A stretch of DNA of 64,000 nt from CAWUKT01 sp963923035 (GTDB lineage Bacteria > Bacteroidota > Bacteroidia > J057 > JADKCL01). The translations under genes and the position numbers were made by a program. How positions within the stretch are numbered: the stretch's first letter is position 1; each line of letters opens with the position of its first letter. The stretch spans positions 62,001-126,000 of the forward strand of contig CAWUKT010000009.1 in the NCBI GenBank assembly GCA_963923035.1. Reading direction: 5' to 3'. A model generated the notes under the pieces. The model saw nothing but the letters and a program-made list of their open reading frames with translations, did no database searches and was not told the DNA's origin. Below are positions 7,879 to 19,485 of the stretch, piece after piece.

Positions 7879-9759
7879 CTAAAAGCGCACCCGTAAACCG
7901 GCCTGGTAGCCCAGAAATCCGCGGTGGCGGATCCGTTCGGCGTAGGATTCCAGGAAGTAATTCTGGCCAATATTGGAGGGCAATTCACCCGCAAAATCAC
8001 CGTCGGTGACCATTTGGTGATGCAGGGCAGGGCCTCCGTAGACTTCAAGCCAGGGCAATGGCCGCACCAACGCGGAGGGGCGAATGGCCTGGACGAGGTG
8101 AAGGCGATGGCCCAATTCTTCTTCCACGACCTGTTGCAGGTTGTACTCGAGCTCGAGGTCCAGCCAGGAAGTGATGCCAATATGGGTACCGAATCCCCCG
8201 CCGTAGGTCCAGCCGGGATTATTGGTGTCGCGGATGCGGGCGCCGACTGCAAGGAGAAAATAGATTCGGTCCGTTCCAGTCCGCAAGCCAAATTCTACAT
8301 CGTTGATGGTATTGTTGGTCAGTCCGACGGAGCGGTAGCCATTTTTGGACCAGTTTACCAGGCCGATGGCGGTGCCGTCGAGGGTATCGGCCACATTGAT
8401 GAGGCCGATTTGGATGCCCTTGATGTACTTGGCGCGGTTGTACAAGCCGGAGATTTGAAAACCGGTAATGGAATCGCTGGCGCTGTTGTACAGCCCGGAA
8501 ATTTGACCACCTCCGACTTTTCCATTCGCCGTATTTCCTAATCCCGCAATCTGCATTCCTCCAATTTCTTTGCCTTTGTTCACCAGCCCTGCGATCTGGC
8601 CGGTCTTCACGTGCCCCTTCGAGACATTGACCAGGCCCGCAATTTGGCCGCCATCGACGGCTTCGGGGGCCATATTGGTGACGCCCGCGATTTGGAGGCC
8701 GGAGACATGCTGCTGGCAGAGGTTGGCGATTCCAGAAATCTGGATGCCCTGGATCGAGTCGCCGACGAGGTTGTAAATGCCGCCGATCTGGACCCCTTGG
8801 ACCGATCCTTTGACATGGTTGTTGATCCCACCGACCTGTACGCCGGTCATGCTTCCGCCTACGATATTGGCGATTCCGCCGACTTGGACGCCCATCACAT
8901 CCTCGCGGATCAGGTTGGCAATGCCACCAATTTCAACGCCCTGGAGGCCTTGGGAATAGCCCGCCAGCAAATTGATGGAGAGGTGGTTGGTCATGCCGCC
9001 GCTCATGGAGCCATTCGTGCCGATGGACGGGACGAGGGAAATCTGGACGGGGAACCGCGCCAAAGCGTGGTTGATGTTGAAGGCCCGGCGGCGCTGGGGT
9101 TCGGGCACGAAGAAGTTGGCGAGGGGAAGTTCTTCGGTGAATTGGTCGCCGACGAGGCTGACCATTTGGGGATCGAGGATCTCCCGCGGCAGCGGCATCA
9201 GGCCCACCGTGAGGTTGTTGGTGGCATTGGGGCGGACCACAATCACCGTGTCGCGGTAGCCGTACCGCGAAAAGGAAACCGGAACCTGGTTGAGCCGACC
9301 GGGAATCTGGATGCTGTATTTTCCTTCCTTGTCCGTCAGGGTCGATTCATGCTTCTCCGATTCGTAAACCGTCGCGTATTCGATTTTTTCTCCCGTCTTC
9401 CCATCGATCAGGTAACCACTCAGCGTGATGAATTCAGGCTCCTCGGGAGTTTTCTGGATGTTCAGACGCAATACCACATGGTTGCCCACGGACGTAAAGG
9501 TCATTTGCTCCCCAAACAATTCCTCCAAGCCAAACCGGACCGTTTCCCGGCGCAGTTGGAGAGAGACGACGGAATCGGGATTGATGATGTCGCTGTTGTA
9601 GGCAAAGGAAAACTTCCCGGCTTCGGCCATTTGGTCAAGGGCCTTGTTGAGGGCATCCTGCTGGACACGCACCGAGATTTTGCGGGCGAGGGGATTGGTT
9701 TGGGAAAATAGGGCCAGAGGGAGGCAGAAGAGGAGGAAAAAGGCAAATTTAGCAGCCAT
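7879..9759 (-). CDS. STN / carboxypeptidase-regulatory-like protein with LA_2272-type surface repeats
   Basis: 626 residues from the ATG at 9759, chosen because it starts a clear signal peptide (AAKFAFFLLFCLPLALFSQ) and overlaps the fecR stop by 11 bases; the frame stays open to 9864. Residues about 27-98 form an STN (secretin/TonB short N-terminal) domain and about 110-180 a carboxypeptidase-regulatory-like beta-sandwich. Residues 271-470 are about 13 copies of a 16-residue repeat G-x-Q-[IV]-[GSA]-G-[ILV]-x-N, like LA_2272 surface repeats, followed by a beta-rich C-terminus ending in LRVRF that looks like an outer-membrane barrel end. It occupies the place where a TonB-dependent receptor would normally follow ECF sigma and FecR. 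Probably outer-membrane or surface located; ligand unknown. Confidence 0.8.
   Translation of the reverse strand: MAAKFAFFLLFCLPLALFSQTNPLARKISVRVQQDALNKALDQMAEAGKFSFAYNSDIINPDSVVSLQLRRETVRFGLEELFGEQMTFTSVGNHVVLRLNIQKTPEEPEFITLSGYLIDGKTGEKIEYATVYESEKHESTLTDKEGKYSIQIPGRLNQVPVSFSRYGYRDTVIVVRPNATNNLTVGLMPLPREILDPQMVSLVGDQFTEELPLANFFVPEPQRRRAFNINHALARFPVQISLVPSIGTNGSMSGGMTNHLSINLLAGYSQGLQGVEIGGIANLIREDVMGVQVGGIANIVGGSMTGVQVGGINNHVKGSVQGVQIGGIYNLVGDSIQGIQISGIANLCQQHVSGLQIAGVTNMAPEAVDGGQIAGLVNVSKGHVKTGQIAGLVNKGKEIGGMQIAGLGNTANGKVGGGQISGLYNSASDSITGFQISGLYNRAKYIKGIQIGLINVADTLDGTAIGLVNWSKNGYRSVGLTNNTINDVEFGLRTGTDRIYFLLAVGARIRDTNNPGWTYGGGFGTHIGITSWLDLELEYNLQQVVEEELGHRLHLVQAIRPSALVRPLPWLEVYGGPALHHQMVTDGDFAGELPSNIGQNYFLESYAERIRHRGFLGYQAGLRVRF
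8350..8949 (-). repeat. coding tandem repeat, 16-residue (48-base) period
   Basis: About 13 degenerate copies encode G-[VILFM]-Q-[IV]-[GSA]-G-[IL]-x-N with seven variable residues between. The regular spacing predicts a parallel beta-solenoid with a ladder of Asn and Gln side chains. The copies are diverged at DNA level, so this is an old protein repeat and not a slippage-prone microsatellite. Confidence 0.85.
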
Positions 9760-10729
9760 CCCCCGAGAAGGTAATTGTAGTTCCATCTTGTTGTGCTTCA
9801 AGTTGCATAGAGGTCGAAATGACCTCCACGATGGATTCGATGGATTCATCAACGAAGACCGCATTCAAGCGGCAGTTTTCTACTGCTTTGGGCTCAAATT
9901 GGATGCTGACCTGGTAGAATTGTTGCAGGTCGCGCGCCACTTCTTCCAGAGGAGTCTGGTTGTACTTGAGGCGGCGGTTTCGCCAGAACAAAGCGTTGTC
10001 GTCCAACGTTTCGACGGCTCCCACTTTGCCCTTGTCGTAGCGCACCTGTTGACCAGCTTCTACCTTGACGGCCGATTCAGCCGAGGCCCCTTTGAATTCC
10101 ACTACGCCTTCGGTCACCTGTACCACCACCTCTTCTTCCGCGCGAACATTGAATTCGGTCCCCAAGACCCGGATTTCAGCGCCACCCGCCTCTACAATAA
10201 AGGGGCGTGCACTTTTCTCCTTCACGTCGAAGTAGCCTTCTCCCGTAAACTTCACCCTGCGCTCGGTACCCGGCAGGCCCTCGGCATAGGTGATGCTTGC
10301 GCCGGGCCGCAGGGTAACGGTACTCCCGTCGGGAAGCTCGGTTGAGGCGGGTTGGTCGGTGGCATTGGCAAATGTCACCTGAGACGTGGGCTCGAGGCCG
10401 TCCCGGTTGAAAAAGAGGACGAGGCCGGCAGCAACCACGAGCATTGCGACGGCGGCGTACCATCCGTACCTTTTCCACAGACTGGGGGCCGGAGCCGGAG
10501 CTGAGCCCATCCGGTGCTGGACCTTTTTCCAGGCAGCATCCACATCGACCAGGGCCGGTTCCGCTTGGGAGGTATCCCAAACTTGAGCCAGGGCGTCATA
10601 CTCGCTTTGGTTGGCCGGGTCAGCCGCCAACCAGGCGCTGACTTCGGCGGCCTCCGAAGGAGTACATTCTCCCGCCAGGTGCTTGCCCAGCAGCTCATAG
10701 TCGATGCGATATGGATCTCCGTTGTTCAT
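9749..10729 (-). CDS. FecR-family transmembrane anti-sigma factor
   Basis: 326 residues from the ATG at 10729, preceded by GGTGGA; a GTG at 10738 is in the same frame. Residues 1-75 are a cytoplasmic sigma-binding segment (HLAGECTPSEAAEVSAWL), followed by one transmembrane helix (WYAAVAMLVVAAGLVLFF, about 87-104). The periplasmic FecR domain contains LPDGSTVTLRPGASITY, RRVKFTGEGYFDVK, PFIVEAGGAEIRVLGTEFNV and the C-terminal FRNRRLKYNQTPLEEV-like segment (here WRNRRL), diagnostic of Bacteroidota FecR proteins. It should hold the ECF sigma factor encoded just upstream until the STN protein encoded downstream signals. Confidence 0.95.
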   Translation of the reverse strand: MNNGDPYRIDYELLGKHLAGECTPSEAAEVSAWLAADPANQSEYDALAQVWDTSQAEPALVDVDAAWKKVQHRMGSAPAPAPSLWKRYGWYAAVAMLVVAAGLVLFFNRDGLEPTSQVTFANATDQPASTELPDGSTVTLRPGASITYAEGLPGTERRVKFTGEGYFDVKEKSARPFIVEAGGAEIRVLGTEFNVRAEEEVVVQVTEGVVEFKGASAESAVKVEAGQQVRYDKGKVGAVETLDDNALFWRNRRLKYNQTPLEEVARDLQQFYQVSIQFEPKAVENCRLNAVFVDESIESIVEVISTSMQLEAQQDGTTITFSGDGC

Positions 10730-10787
10730 CGATTCCACCAGTAAGACAACTCAGTTGCCCAATACCCGTATATAAAATTTATTTTTT

Positions 10788-11378
10788 TCATAATTCTCCC
10801 CCTCCCAAGGTTAACCACCAGATAATCAGGGGTAAAATATCTTTCAACGCACTCCGCAATTGCTTGAGGGCCTTCCCAATTTGGACTTCAACCGTTCGGG
10901 GAGAGATGCCCAGGCTCTCCGCAATCTCCTTGTATTTCTTGCCTTCGTACCGCGAAGCGACGAAGACCTCCCGGCAGCGGGGCGGGAGTGCCTCGACCGC
11001 CGCATCAATGCGTTGGGCCAGTTCCCCGTGCTCCAATTGTTCCTGGGGGCCCGAGCTTTGGCCGAGGCTGGTCAGGCGATCGGCAATGCCTTCCTGGTGT
11101 TGGCGACGGACCTTGTGGTGTTGGAGGTAGTTGAAACACCGGTTGCGGACGGCGGTGAACAGGTAGGAGCGGAGGGAGGTGGACAAGGAAAACTGCTGCC
11201 GCTTTTCCCACAATTGAAAGAAGAAGTCCTGAACCAATTCCTCGCTTTCATCCGGGTCCTGGACAAAGCGACGGGCAAATCCCACCAAATTGGGGTACCA
11301 ACTCCGAAACAGGCGCTCGAAAGCGGCTTCGTCACCCGATTGAATGGCCTGGACGATATGTGCGTCTTGCGGATCCAA
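10788..11378 (-). CDS. RNA polymerase ECF sigma factor (sigma-70 family, Bacteroidota FecI-like)
   Basis: 196 residues. Region 2 is present (LFRSWYPNLVGFARRFV...EELVQDFFFQLWEKR) and region 4 as a helix-turn-helix (LPPRCREVFVASRYEGKKYKEIAESLGISPRTVEVQIGKALKQL). The start is a TTG at 11378 with an AAGGA ribosome-binding site about seven bases upstream; no in-frame ATG precedes region 2. First gene of the sigma / fecR / STN cassette. Likely directs its own cassette, and possibly distant targets, when FecR releases it. Confidence 0.93.
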   Translation of the reverse strand: MDPQDAHIVQAIQSGDEAAFERLFRSWYPNLVGFARRFVQDPDESEELVQDFFFQLWEKRQQFSLSTSLRSYLFTAVRNRCFNYLQHHKVRRQHQEGIADRLTSLGQSSGPQEQLEHGELAQRIDAAVEALPPRCREVFVASRYEGKKYKEIAESLGISPRTVEVQIGKALKQLRSALKDILPLIIWWLTLGGGEL

Positions 11379-11599
11379 GGTCGTTCCTTGCCGACAAAAT
11401 AATACGGAGTCTATCGGACACGCAAAGAAAAGTGAATGTTTTCGGGGCAGACGACTAACTGCAACCAGTACCCAGCTAGGAATGCTTACGCGTTCAGTGA
11501 AGAGGAGGGAGGTAGGAGAGTCAGTTCGGCAACCAGCCGAAGGCGCCTCTGAATGGCAGGCGTGTTTTTTCCCAATTTACTTGGCATAAGGGGTTGGAG

Positions 11600-11608
11600 T
11601 TATCCACA
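11600..11608 (+). promoter_or_regulatory. DnaA box (TTATCCACA) downstream of dnaA
   Basis: Perfect 9-base match to the consensus DnaA box, in the context TTATCCACAATTT. The same 13 bases recur at 13568 on the other side of dnaA. It lies about 190 bases beyond the dnaA stop codon. It may belong to the origin or to a DnaA-titrating or autoregulatory site. Confidence 0.65.
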
Positions 11609-11724
11609 ATTTCGAGAATGGGCCCTGTCATGGGGCGGAAATGTCGGTTTTGTAGAAGAGTTGCCCTTCAGAGTTGCTACAGGCGGGGTTGGGGGCTGCT
11701 TTCGCACCCAAAAGGTGCAGGAAA

Positions 11725-11750
11725 CAAATCCCGCCCATTTGGGCGGAATT
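11725..11750 (-). terminator. intrinsic terminator of dnaA
   Basis: CCGCCC / GGGCGG hairpin with loop ATTT, extended by AAAT/ATTT arms with a mismatch, about 50 bases past the dnaA stop. The minus-strand tail is only moderately T-rich; T bases follow on the plus strand too. Confidence 0.6.
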
Positions 11751-11797
11751 TTGTTATTTCTTGATAATCGGTTCTTGGTCGTTTGATTTCACCTAGA

Positions 11798-13234
11798 TCA
11801 GGTGAGGCTCATGGAGATCTTCTTCTTGATGTCGTCGATGTTTTTCCGGAACTCTTTGTCGATAGAGATCAGGTCGTTGACCGTTTGGACGGCGTGGATG
11901 ACGGTACTGTGGTCGCGGCCTCCAAAGTGCATCCCGATGGTCTTCAGGGAAGACTTCGTGAGCTCCTTGGCGAAGAACATGGAAATCTGGCGGGCCTGGA
12001 CAATCTCCCGTTTCCGGGTCTTGGCCTTCAGCAATTCCTGGTCGACACTGAGGTGTTCGCAGACCAGCTTCTGGATGGCATCGATGGAAATCTCGCGGCT
12101 GACATTCTTGATGAAGTTCTTCAGCATCTGCTTGGCGAGGTCCAAGTCCACTTCGCGTTTGTTCAGGGAACTTTGCGCGAGCAAGCTGATCAGGGCACCT
12201 TCCAATTCCCGTACGTTGGTCGAGATGTTGTGGGCGATGTATTCTATGACATCGGCCGGCAACTCGATTCCATCCTTGTACATTTTGTTCTTCAGGATGG
12301 ACACCCGGGTCTGGTAGGAGGGCGTCTGAAGGTCGGCGCTGAGGCCCCACTTGAAGCGGGACAACAAGCGTTCTTCCATGCCTTTGAGGTCCTTGGGAGC
12401 GCAATCGCTGGTCAGGACAATCTGCTTGCCAGATTGGTGTAAGTGGTTGAAAACGTGGAAGAAATGATCCTGCGTTTTCTCTTTGCCGGACAAGAATTGA
12501 ATGTCGTCCACGATCAGGACGTCGATCAGCTGGTAGAAGCTGATGAAGTCGTTGACAGTGTTATTCTTGATCGCCTCGATGAATTGGTTGATGAATTTCT
12601 CCGAGGAGACGTAGAGGACAATCTTGTTCGGGTACTGGGCTTTAACCTCGTTGCCGATGGCCTGAGCGAGGTGGGTCTTACCGAGGCCAACGCCTCCGTA
12701 GAGCAAGAGGGGGTTGAAGGCAGTCTGTCCGGGTTTGGTCGCTACGGCATAGCCAGCGGCCCGGGCCAGGCGGTTGCAATCGCCTTCGATGAAGTTTTCA
12801 AACGTGTAATTCGGATTGAGTTGGGAGTCAATGTTAATCTTTTTGATCCCGGGAATCACAAAGGGGTTGGGGACGGATTTACCGATGTTAATCGGCATAT
12901 TCACCGCAGGATTGCGGGTATTCACCTCCTTCGAGGAAGTGGGGATATTGATTGAATACTTACGCCCTTCGTCGAGGTTGTTCTCCACGATGATCGAGTA
13001 TTCAAGTCGTCCGTCGGGACCCAAAAAGTGTTTGATGGTTTTGCGCAGCAAGGAAACATAGTGCTCTTCAAGCCATTCGTAGAAGAACTGACTAGGGACT
13101 TGGATCGTCAGCACTTTGTTTTCTAGTTTCAGCGGTCGAATAGGTTCAAACCATGTTTTGTAACTTTGTGGGTTAATGTTATCCCGGATAACCTCCAGAC
13201 ACTTACTCCATACGTCTTTGTAATCTGATTTCAT
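11798..13234 (-). CDS. dnaA: chromosomal replication initiator protein DnaA
   Basis: 478 residues, full length. Domain I (VWSKCLEVIRDNINPQSYKTWFEP) binds helicase-loading partners; a short Asn-rich linker follows. Domain III AAA+ has Walker A GGVGLGKTH, Walker B LIVDDIQF and the sensor and arginine-finger stretch (LLSRFKWGLSADL). Domain IV carries the DNA-binding signature GMHFGGRDHSTVIHA. The gene is monocistronic, with an AT-rich gap upstream. Two perfect DnaA boxes flank it at 11600 and 13568, consistent with autoregulation or a nearby origin. Confidence 0.99.
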   Translation of the reverse strand: MKSDYKDVWSKCLEVIRDNINPQSYKTWFEPIRPLKLENKVLTIQVPSQFFYEWLEEHYVSLLRKTIKHFLGPDGRLEYSIIVENNLDEGRKYSINIPTSSKEVNTRNPAVNMPINIGKSVPNPFVIPGIKKINIDSQLNPNYTFENFIEGDCNRLARAAGYAVATKPGQTAFNPLLLYGGVGLGKTHLAQAIGNEVKAQYPNKIVLYVSSEKFINQFIEAIKNNTVNDFISFYQLIDVLIVDDIQFLSGKEKTQDHFFHVFNHLHQSGKQIVLTSDCAPKDLKGMEERLLSRFKWGLSADLQTPSYQTRVSILKNKMYKDGIELPADVIEYIAHNISTNVRELEGALISLLAQSSLNKREVDLDLAKQMLKNFIKNVSREISIDAIQKLVCEHLSVDQELLKAKTRKREIVQARQISMFFAKELTKSSLKTIGMHFGGRDHSTVIHAVQTVNDLISIDKEFRKNIDDIKKKISMSLT

Positions 13235-13667
13235 TGTAAGTTATCCTATACTGCTTGTTTATGAACAATCAAAAGGTTGGTCTCAAGTATATCGCAATGA
13301 TAATTCCGTATCAGCAATTCAAAAGTGTTGAAAAAAAACCAGAAATAAAACTTGACTTTAATCTTTTTTTTACACCGATGCGAGGGTGTATTTGCTTGAT
13401 TTTCAGTCAGTTGTATTGAATTGTCCCAAATAATAACCAGACTCTCAGTAACTTAGAATTCACATTCAAAATCGACGCAAATTGTATGCTTAAGTAGACA
13501 ATCTGGTATGCTTTAGGTGGACGTGCTTGATTGTGAAAGACTTGTAAAATTGGGCTTCGAAATGAGGTTATCCACAATTTTTGCCAGTCTATTTGGAGTT
13601 GGGCTGGGGAAAATGCTAACAATCCCAGCTTTTTATTTGGCTGGAATCTTGATTTTTCCCGTACTCC
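13235..13667. other. AT-rich intergenic gap upstream of dnaA; candidate replication origin or dnaA promoter region
   Basis: 433 bases without a convincing gene, visibly more AT-rich than the surroundings, with homopolymeric A/T tracts (around 13330-13372). One perfect DnaA box sits at 13568-13576. It must include the dnaA promoter. With a single perfect box here the origin assignment is tentative; other, degenerate boxes may exist. Confidence 0.45.
13568..13576 (+). promoter_or_regulatory. DnaA box (TTATCCACA) upstream of dnaA
   Basis: Perfect consensus 9-mer, followed by ATTTTT. Same orientation and same immediate flank as the box at 11600. About 330 bases upstream of the dnaA start codon. 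Confidence 0.65.
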
Positions 13668-14204
13668 TCAGAAACTGAACATCCTATGGATATCCCGCTT
13701 GAGCAAACGAATTGCATCGCCCGCGGGAGCCGATTCCATCTCCACCATCTTGTTCAGAACCTTTTTTCCAAGCTCCGTACCTGCGACCTCCGGCGACAAT
13801 TCCCGGGCCGCCTGGTTGATCATGGTAACCGTCCGGTCCTTGGCCCGTACGAGGCTATCCCAGCCGCTCTCCGAGATGTACAGCTGCTGGGCAACGTTGT
13901 GGTCGTACTCGGCCCGAATCTCCGTCAGCAGTTCCGACTGGAACTGGCGGACCGTCTTCTGACGGCCATCCACCCGGAGGACAAGATTGTCCAGGCTGAT
14001 GCGCTCCAGGAACAGGATCGCCCTTTCGTAGGCCTGTAAACGCAGGGGCATCACCTCCTTATAGGTCTGTTGCACTACCTGGTAGCGCTCTTGCGTCTCC
14101 GCTTTCTTCTGCTGCTCTTTCATCACCATCATCACAGCGGTCAGCACGAGCCCGGCGGGCACGGTATATTTTAAAATCTCAAGGATGATTTCAGAAGTGG
14201 ACAT
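13668..14204 (-). CDS. conserved-looking hypothetical membrane-anchored protein
   Basis: 178 residues. One N-terminal transmembrane segment (ILEILKYTVPAGLVLTAVMMVM, about 6-28) is followed by a long, charged, probably helical cytoplasmic part (KEQQKKAETQERYQVVQQTYKEV...RLQAYERAILFLERI). I do not recognise a named function; similar short proteins with this layout occur in Bacteroidota. It is the last gene of the mutA-mutB-meaB run, 21 bases after meaB, but a link to methylmalonyl-CoA metabolism is unproven. Confidence 0.75.
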   Translation of the reverse strand: MSTSEIILEILKYTVPAGLVLTAVMMVMKEQQKKAETQERYQVVQQTYKEVMPLRLQAYERAILFLERISLDNLVLRVDGRQKTVRQFQSELLTEIRAEYDHNVAQQLYISESGWDSLVRAKDRTVTMINQAARELSPEVAGTELGKKVLNKMVEMESAPAGDAIRLLKRDIHRMFSF

Positions 14205-14225
14205 GGGGTTCTTATTGGGAAAAAA

Positions 14226-15236
14226 TCAATCTTCGGCCGATTTCTCGTCGGCGCCCTGCAAATATAAGCGAATTAGTCTTTGGGCGGCAATGGTCGGCGG
14301 GAGCCGACCCGCCTCGACTTCGGTAGCGAGTCCCGGCCGGGCGGCCCGGACCCCTTCGTCGCGCTGGAAACGGTCTTCCAGCTCAAATCGGATGGCGTCC
14401 TGCATCCATTGCAGGGCTTGTGCCTGGCGGTTGCGGGCCCACCAGCCGTCCGGCTGGTGATGCGCTTGAAATGCGGTAAGCATTTCGGCTACCTCGGCCA
14501 TGCCCCGTTGCTCCAGGGCGCTACAGGTCAGGACAGGAACCTGCCAGCCACTTTCGGCGGCAGCCAACAGGTGCAAGGCCCGTTTGTATTCGCCCCGGGC
14601 CCTGCTGGCGGCGGCTTCATTTTCTCCATCGGCCTTGTTGATCACCAATCCGTGGGCCATTTCCACAATCCCCTTTTTGATCCCCTGCAATTCATCTCCC
14701 GCCCCCGCCAACATCAACAGCAAAAAGAAATCGACCATGGAATGCACGGCGATTTCACTTTGTCCCACGCCCACCGTTTCTACTATGATGAAATCGTAGC
14801 CAGCGGCTTCACACAGAAGGATAGTTTCCCGGGTGGTACGGGTCACCCCGCCCAGGGTCCGGCCAGCGGGTGAGGGGCGAATGAACGCCTCTTCCGCCCG
14901 GCTCAATTGCGCCATGCGGGTCTTGTCCCCCAAAATGCTTCCCCGGGTGCGTTGGCTGCTGGGGTCCACGGCCAGGACCGCGACCTTTTTTCCCTGCCCG
15001 ATCAAGTACATACCAAAGGCGTCGATGAAGGTGCTTTTTCCCACCCCCGGGACGCCCGTGATGCCCAGCCGGTAAGACTTGCCGGAATGTGCGGCGCAGG
15101 CTTCCAACACTTGAGCGGCAAGCTCACGGTCCGATGCCAGCCGACTTTCCACGAGGGTAATGGCCCGGCTAAGGACCATCCGGTTGCCCGCGAGGACTCC
15201 ATCTACATACGCTTGAACCGAGAGGCGCTTGGGCAT
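14226..15236 (-). CDS. meaB: methylmalonyl-CoA mutase-associated GTPase MeaB (ArgK-type)
   Basis: 336 residues. G1/Walker A GVPGVGKST, AVDPSSQRTRGSILGDKTRM (switch region typical of MeaB), RTTRETILLCEAAGYDFIIVETVGVGQSE (G3) and VINKADG (G4) are present. MeaB is a chaperone that gates B12 loading and protects the mutase from inactivation, using GTP. The ATG at 15236 lies six bases after the mutB stop; a TTG two codons earlier directly abuts that stop. Fits the operon mutA-mutB-meaB. Confidence 0.96.
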   Translation of the reverse strand: MPKRLSVQAYVDGVLAGNRMVLSRAITLVESRLASDRELAAQVLEACAAHSGKSYRLGITGVPGVGKSTFIDAFGMYLIGQGKKVAVLAVDPSSQRTRGSILGDKTRMAQLSRAEEAFIRPSPAGRTLGGVTRTTRETILLCEAAGYDFIIVETVGVGQSEIAVHSMVDFFLLLMLAGAGDELQGIKKGIVEMAHGLVINKADGENEAAASRARGEYKRALHLLAAAESGWQVPVLTCSALEQRGMAEVAEMLTAFQAHHQPDGWWARNRQAQALQWMQDAIRFELEDRFQRDEGVRAARPGLATEVEAGRLPPTIAAQRLIRLYLQGADEKSAED

Positions 15237-15242
15237 GGACAA

Positions 15243-17388
<2,146 letters not shown>

Positions 17389-17399
<11 letters not shown>

Positions 17400-19485
17400 G
17401 TTTCACCTCCTTGATTCCTAGGGTCAGATGGATTTGGGAAAGAAAACCAACCAGGTCCATGCCCGCGTAGATGACATGGTGGATGTTTCCTTCACTTTGC
17501 ATGGTCTCCCAGCCTTCGGGACGACCCGCCAGGATGAGTTGGGCATTGGGGAAATGGGCCGCGCATTGGGCCAGGATGTCGGTTCCGTTTACATTTCCGT
17601 ACTCCTCATCGGTACTGCACAGGACAATGGCCATGGGAGGCGCTGCCTGCAAATGGGCCAAGGTCGCAGCGATGTCATCCGGGGTTTCATTTTCCACCAC
17701 CTCAAATCCCCCGCAGCCCATCACATTCCGCGCAAAATTGGCGCGGGCCTTCCGCATCTTCAGCGGCCCAAAGGTCCACAGAAAGGCGCGGGGACGGTCG
17801 TAGCCGTCCTGCTCGTATTCATACGCATCGCTCCGTAACGCCTCGAAAGGTTCCGCCAGCCGCTCCAGCTGTCCGGATTGCCCGAGTTGGCCATTCAGGC
17901 GGTGGTACCGCGCTTCAAGCACGGAACCCAACTCGCCGGGTCCGTCGGGATCGTCGATCATGGCCTGGGCCCGTTCGGCCAGGGGAACCTCGAAGTAACC
18001 GCGGACGGGCAGAGGATAGTCACGGGCATAGCCGGTGGTCATCAGGATCGGCGGTTCGTCCTTGGGATTCGGGAACCGGTTGACGCCCAGCAGAGGACGT
18101 TTCGCTTTTGCGACCTCACGGTCGATCTGTTGGCGCTGTTGGTACAGTTGCTGGATGAACCCGCCGGAGCGCCAGGTATTCAGGTAGCCACCGCCAGCTT
18201 CCATTTCCTGGAACTGTTTCCAGGCCGCTTCAGCAAAGTGATAGCTGAGGTGCTCGACGTAATAGCTTCCCCCCGCGGGGTCAATGACCCGGTCCAGGAA
18301 GCTCTCTTCCTTGAGGATCAGTTGGACGTTGCGGGCAATGCGGATGGCGTGGGCATCGGCATTTTCGGAGAGGGCATTGTAAGGCGCGAGGGAAACGGCA
18401 TCGCAACCGCCCATGATGGCCGACATGGCCTGGGTGGTGGTCCGCAACATATTGACATGCGGGTCGAGGGACGACAGGGACCGGGCGGCACTTTGGCCGT
18501 GTATATAAGGTGCGGGGATTTCGGTATCGAGTCCGTAGGCTGCTACCAGTTGGTAGTAGAGAACGCGGAAGGCGCGGATTTTGGCGATTTCGGTGAAGAA
18601 ATCGGTGTCGATCGGGAATTGGAAGTGCAAATGGCGCAGAATGGTGGCCGGATCAAATCCGTAGTCCGAGCTGAAGCGGTCCACATATTCGGCCGCCATG
18701 CCCAGCGCACAGGCGATCTGTTGGACGGCGTTGGCGCCCAGGAAATGGTGGGGTTCCAGGGAAATGCGTAGGGCGCGGAGACCGGTGATCTGTTGCGCTT
18801 CGAGGTGGTGGATAACTGCCGCCGTGTCCTCGCAGAGGAGGTCGTAGAGGGCAATATTGGAAGGATCGCTGCCCAGGCGGTTGAGTGGATCGGCATCCAG
18901 GGTGCCGCTGAGTTCGCTGAGGGGGCGACCGGTGGAGGTGGTCCAGGCCTGGGCCAGGTAGGTGTAGACGGGCAGGACCGCGTGGCCCGCGCGGAGGTGC
19001 AGTTGCTGTCCACTCTGCCAATTGATCTCCCGCAGCAAGCGGGCCATGTCGGCGGCCTGATGAAGGTAAATTCCATCGCGCGGTTTCGACAGGGGCAATT
19101 TCTTTTCCTCCCAATCAAACAAAAACTCCCGGAATGGCAGGCCGATCACCAGTCCAATGCCGTTGAGGGCACCTCCCGTTTCATTGACCAGCCGGATCAC
19201 ATCGTCCACCGATTCGGCCCGGAAATCGTGCCGGATCTCCCACTGGCCGTCGGACGTGCCGTAGGAATGGTGGCCGCGAAGGAAGGGAGCGTGGCCGGGA
19301 AAATTGGACTCGAGCCATTCCCGGGGCGGCAGGTCTTCAGCGGTAAAGGCGGGGAACAAATCCAGCCCTTCCTCGGAGGTCCAGCGCAACCGATCCAGCG
19401 GCTTGCCTTTCAGGTCGGCTTCGATTCGCGCCAACCACTCTGCACGGCTGACCGGGGGGAATTCATCGAAGAGAGGGTTCTGCAT
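17389..19485 (-). CDS. mutA: methylmalonyl-CoA mutase, small (non-catalytic) subunit
   Basis: 698 residues, homologous along its length to MutB but lacking the DxHxxG cobalamin motif in its C-terminal domain (the corresponding stretch reads KMRKARANFARNVMGCGGFEVV), as expected for the structural subunit. FLRGHHSYGTSD corresponds to the substrate-entrance segment. First gene of the mut operon; a short divergent intergenic region (19486-19603) holds its promoter, including a GCAAATTTGC palindrome of unknown role. Confidence 0.95.

Larger units (their letters stand above)
11379..11797. other. intergenic region between dnaA and the ECF sigma gene
   Basis: 419 bases with no convincing gene. It contains a perfect DnaA box and a terminator-type hairpin (both listed separately). 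It should also hold the promoter of the sigma gene near 11400-11450, although no consensus box is clear. Confidence 0.6.

Noticed and set aside
13407..13622. 71-codon minus-strand ORF in the gap upstream of dnaA
   Set aside because: Low-complexity AT-rich translation without a ribosome-binding site; it contains the DnaA box.
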